This document shows, one piece after another, positions 61,269 through 64,000 of a DNA stretch of 64,000 bases. Origin of the DNA: Nocardioides humilatus. GTDB lineage: Bacteria; Actinomycetota; Actinomycetes; Propionibacteriales; Nocardioidaceae. Location: positions 1 to 64,000 of the forward strand of contig NZ_VUJV01000005.1 of assembly GCF_008373755.1 (NCBI RefSeq), given 5' to 3'. Position numbers and translations under genes: made by a program. Each line of letters opens with the position of its first letter. Within the stretch, counting starts at the first letter, position 1. The notes beneath the pieces are model-generated. The model had not been told where the DNA came from, ran no database searches, and worked only from the letters and a program-made list of their open reading frames with translations.

Positions 61269-62312
61269 TCAGGCGGTGCTGCGCTCCAGGAGGGCACGGT
61301 GCAGGACCGCGATCAGGTCGCCGCGCGTGACGATGCCGACCATCCGGCCCGTGTCGTCGACCACCGGGACGACCTTGAAACCGGTCTGGGTCATGACCGG
61401 CACCAGGTCGCCGACGGGGGTGTCCTCGCGGATCGTGGTGACGTCGCGCACCATGATCGACTCGACCGGCTCGAGCTCGACCAGGTCGCGGGTGAAGAGA
61501 TCGATGATCGAGACGACGCCGACCACGTGTTGTCCTTGGTCGAGCACGGGGAGCGTCTTCACCTGTCGGTCGACGATCAGCTTGCGCGCGCGGTAGATCG
61601 ACTCGAACGGCTGCACGCTGGCGACGTCGGTGCTCATGATGCGCGCGACCGGCACGCTGCCGAGCCGCCGGTCGAGGGCATGGGCCTCGGCGTCCTGCAC
61701 CAGGGCGACGACGTCGGCGGGATCGACGTCGAGACGCTGCGACAACCTCGCCATGGCCGACGCGATGTCGGCCGCCCCGATACCGAGCTCGGCGTCGGCC
61801 TTGGTGGTCGGCGCTGCCGGCGCGGCCCGGTGGGGATAGCGACGTCCGGTCAGGTTGTTGACCGCGATCGCGACGAGCAGCAGCGCGACGGTGTTGACGG
61901 CGACCGGGAGGGCGGCGAAGGCGAGGCCTTGGTCGTCGATGACCGGTGTCGCCGTGGCGGCCAGCAGCGCGCAGGCTCCGCCGGGTGGGTGCAGGCAGCG
62001 CAGCAGCATCATCACGCCGATGGCCGAGCCGACGCCGACGGCCGCCGCCGCGAGCACGTCATCGATCAACCAGTGGGCGGCGAGGCCGACCATCGTCGAG
62101 ATGATGTTGCCGCCGATGACGGGCCAGGGTTGGGCGAGCGGGCTGGCCGGCACGGCGAAGAGCAGTACGGCGGCCGCTCCCATCGGTGCGACGAGGAAGG
62201 GCAGCGCCTCGGCCCCTCCAGGCACGACCTTGGCGGTCGCGCCGGCGACGGCGATCCCGATCAACGCGCCGAGGGCGCCGCGGGCGAGCTCGGCGGGGGA
62301 GTAGCGCGTCAC
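61269..62312 (-). CDS. HPP-family membrane protein with tandem CBS domains
   Basis: 347 aa. The N-terminal half has four to five transmembrane helices and the LHPPGGA signature of the HPP family (about 107-113). The C-terminal half (about 205-345) is a CBS pair: VARIMSTDVASVQPFESIYRARKLIVDRQVKTLPVLDQ and SIMVRDVTTIREDTPVGDLVPVMTQTGFKVVPVVDDTGRMVGIVTRGDLIAVL. HPP proteins are linked to nitrite transport in plants and cyanobacteria; here the CBS pair suggests adenosine-ligand control. It lies inverted between comEA and comEC. Confidence 0.8.
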   Translation of the reverse strand: MTRYSPAELARGALGALIGIAVAGATAKVVPGGAEALPFLVAPMGAAAVLLFAVPASPLAQPWPVIGGNIISTMVGLAAHWLIDDVLAAAAVGVGSAIGVMMLLRCLHPPGGACALLAATATPVIDDQGLAFAALPVAVNTVALLLVAIAVNNLTGRRYPHRAAPAAPTTKADAELGIGAADIASAMARLSQRLDVDPADVVALVQDAEAHALDRRLGSVPVARIMSTDVASVQPFESIYRARKLIVDRQVKTLPVLDQGQHVVGVVSIIDLFTRDLVELEPVESIMVRDVTTIREDTPVGDLVPVMTQTGFKVVPVVDDTGRMVGIVTRGDLIAVLHRALLERSTA

Positions 62313-62420
62313 CCCAGGACCCTAAGCCGAGCGGGCCGATGTCCGTCCACAGACGCCACCCGGACGGAGTGTCGTCCACAGGCCCCACCAACGACCACGC
62401 GATCCGTGGGCGTTCGTTCC

Positions 62421-62426
62421 TACGTT
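62421..62426 (+). promoter_or_regulatory. -10-like TACGTT for a leaderless comEC transcript
   Basis: TACGTT ends seven bases before the ATG at 62434. CCGTCCACA (62343-62351) and TCGTCCACA (62372-62380) upstream resemble the actinobacterial DnaA box TTGTCCACA in seven of nine bases. Confidence 0.35.
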
Positions 62427-62433
62427 GCCGCGC

Positions 62434-64000
62434 ATGGATGCCCCCGACATCGCAGCCGACGACCGTCGGCCGCGGCACGACTACCGGATGGCGGCGGTGG
62501 GAGCTGCCGGATGGCTCGGCGGTCTCGCGGGTGCTCGGTCGGGCGCGGGAGCGCTGGTGGCCGTCGGCCTGGTGGGCGTCCTGCTCGCGGTCAGCATCCG
62601 CCTGCTGGGCGATCGGGCCGTCCGGCTCGGCGCCGCGTGCCTGGTGGTGGCGGCCGGAGTCGCGTCGGCGACGCTCCTTCGCGGGGAGGCCGTTGACAGC
62701 AGCGTCGTGGCCGACCTGGCGCAGCGGCGTGCGGTGGCCGACGTGACGGGCACCGTGGTGTCCGACCCAGCGGTGATCGAGGGTCCCTGGGGGCGCCAGG
62801 TCGTGGTCAGGCTGCGGGTCGACGCCGTGGTCGCCCGGGGCACGACCTACGCGCTGGGCGCTCTCCTCGTCGTCATCGGTGATCCGGCATGGGAGCGTGC
62901 CGATCTCGGTTCGCGCGTGCGGACGACCGGGAGGTTGGCGCCGGCGGACGACGCAGAGGTGGCCGCGATGGTGACCGGCGCACGACCGCCCGTCCGCATC
63001 CGCGGCCCCGACCTGTGGTGGCGCGGGGCGGCCGCGGTGCGGTCGTCCATCCGGCAGTCGGTCGCCGGCCGACCGGCAGCACAGCGTGCGCTGGTGCCTG
63101 CGCTCGTCGACGGCGATGACGCCGAGGTGCCCGCCGACCTCGAGCAGGACTTCCGTGACACTGGGCTCACCCACCTCACCGCGGTGTCGGGCACCAACCT
63201 CACTCTGGTCGTGGGCTTCTTGCTGCTCCTCGCGCGGGCAGTGGGGGTGCGACGCCGGTGGCTGACGGTCATCGGCTTGCTCGGCATCGTCGGCTTCGTG
63301 CTTCTGGCCAGGACCGAGCCGAGCGTGCTGCGCGCGGCCGCGATGGGCACGGTCGGGCTCTTCGCCCTCGGCAACGACGGTCGCCGACGTGGATTGCGGG
63401 CGCTGGGGGTCGCGGTCACCCTCCTGCTCCTGGTCTCGCCGTCCCTGGCGACGTCGGCTGGTTTCGCCCTTTCGGTCCTGGCGACGGCGGGCATCGTCCT
63501 GATCGGACCGCCGGTGCAGGCCGCGCTCGCGCGCTGGCTCCCGATGCCGCTGGCCGCGGCCATCGCGGTGCCCTTCGCCGCCCAGCTCGCGTGCACCCCG
63601 GTGATCGCGGCGATCTCCGGTGAGGTCAGCCTGGTCGCGGTCCTCGCCAACCTGCTGGTCGAGCCGGTCGTGGGACCGGCGACCGTCCTCGGCCTCGGGG
63701 GCGGCCTCGTGGGGCTGGTCGCCGAGCCTCTGGGACGCATTCTCGGCACCCTGGCTGGGCTCTGCGTCGGCTGGATCGTCTGGGTCGCCCAGCGCGGCGC
63801 GACGCTGCCGGGCGCGACCCTCTCCTGGGGTGTCACCCCACTCGCCCTCGCGCTCATCGTCGTGCTCTGCCTCGCGACCGCCGCCGCGGCTCCCGTGCTG
63901 CTCCGGCACCGCCGGGTCGGAGCCCTCCTGCTCATCGGGTCGGTCCTCGTCGTCCTCGGGGTCCCCGCCCGGATCGCCGCAGGGCCCGCGCGCTGGTTCG
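62434..64000 (+). CDS. comEC: ComEC/Rec2 DNA-uptake channel, cut by the window end
   Basis: 522 codons are present with no stop. Two or three N-terminal membrane helices, a DUF4131/OB-like domain (about 95-190), and the competence domain with DTGLTHLTAVSGTNLTLVVGFLLLL (about 245-270), followed by many membrane helices. The C-terminal metallo-beta-lactamase-like domain, if present, would lie beyond the window. ComEC forms the inner-membrane DNA channel. With comEA it makes a DNA-uptake pair, though no pilus genes are in view. Confidence 0.9.
   Translation, partial: MDAPDIAADDRRPRHDYRMAAVGAAGWLGGLAGARSGAGALVAVGLVGVLLAVSIRLLGDRAVRLGAACLVVAAGVASATLLRGEAVDSSVVADLAQRRAVADVTGTVVSDPAVIEGPWGRQVVVRLRVDAVVARGTTYALGALLVVIGDPAWERADLGSRVRTTGRLAPADDAEVAAMVTGARPPVRIRGPDLWWRGAAAVRSSIRQSVAGRPAAQRALVPALVDGDDAEVPADLEQDFRDTGLTHLTAVSGTNLTLVVGFLLLLARAVGVRRRWLTVIGLLGIVGFVLLARTEPSVLRAAAMGTVGLFALGNDGRRRGLRALGVAVTLLLLVSPSLATSAGFALSVLATAGIVLIGPPVQAALARWLPMPLAAAIAVPFAAQLACTPVIAAISGEVSLVAVLANLLVEPVVGPATVLGLGGGLVGLVAEPLGRILGTLAGLCVGWIVWVAQRGATLPGATLSWGVTPLALALIVVLCLATAAAAPVLLRHRRVGALLLIGSVLVVLGVPARIAAGPARWF

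Noticed and set aside
1-64000. tRNA or rRNA genes, CRISPR arrays, insertion sequences, prophage
   Set aside because: No cloverleaf-like or rRNA segments, no regularly spaced repeats, no transposase or integrase-like proteins were recognised; gene order in the motility locus is continuous, so no island borders are evident.

Overview
The window is high-GC DNA (about 70 percent by eye) with densely packed genes, GTG starts, many ATGA, GTGA or TGATG overlaps and few Shine-Dalgarno sequences at operon heads. The gene set includes F420-type oxidoreductases, a DevS/DevR-like pair, a Gram-positive type flagellar locus without L/P-ring genes, and leuS-degV-comEA-comEC. It points to a motile actinobacterium, most likely of the Nocardioidaceae (Nocardioides-like). 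That placement is inferred from family resemblance; no rRNA gene is present.

Layout. (1) 1-11.4 kb is accessory metabolism and secretion: a Rieske protein, a membrane protein that appears frameshifted, two Old Yellow Enzyme homologues, a secreted trypsin-like protease, a secreted FG-GAP protein, a TetR-lipase-beta-helix operon, an SDR-OYE operon, a deazaflavin-dependent nitroreductase and a second TetR. (2) 11.4-13.0 kb is a DevS/DosS-like GAF histidine kinase. (3) 13.0-33.9 kb, minus strand, is one long run of flagellar structural and export genes transcribed flgB-flgC-fliE-fliF-fliG-fliH-fliI-fliJ-(NlpC/P60+SLT hydrolase)-fliK-flgD-flgE-flbD-motA-motB-fliL-fliM-fliN-fliO-fliP-fliQ-fliR-flhB-flhA-(small membrane protein). 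(4) 34.0-37.8 kb holds a cheR-cheY-cheX-cheY-unknown operon divergent from cheB. (5) 37.8-42.1 kb, minus, holds fliC, fliD, fliS, a FliT-like gene and the sigma factor fliA. (6) 42.3-51.0 kb, plus, holds flgN-flgK-flgL-fliW-csrA and cheA-cheW-mcp. (7) 51.1-56.8 kb holds a DevR/DosR-like regulator, a small unknown protein, an acyl-CoA ligase, PhoX and a PPOX-fold protein. (8) 56.8-64 kb holds a putative leucine attenuator, leuS, degV, comEA, an HPP-CBS protein and comEC, cut by the window edge.

Regulation visible in the sequence. A CTCA-N16/17-(G)CCGAT motif, matching FliA (sigma-28) promoters, precedes flgB, flbD-motAB, fliM, fliC, cheR, cheB, flgN and cheA. At fliM, cheR and cheB the -10 ends only 7-8 bases before the start codon, so these transcripts should be leaderless. 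The fliC leader has a GGA-loop hairpin upstream of a GGAGGG ribosome site, the arrangement used by CsrA, and csrA and fliW are both encoded here. A separate class of TANNNT-N6/7-start sites suggests leaderless housekeeping transcripts at several other genes. A short Leu-rich reading frame followed by a pause hairpin and an intrinsic terminator sits directly before leuS. Two GGGAC-N4-GTCCC palindromes of DosR type lie upstream of the flgB operon and between the genes at 52.35 and 52.57 kb. Together with the DevS-like kinase and DevR-like regulator at the two ends of the motility locus, they suggest redox or oxygen control of motility. That last link is inference.
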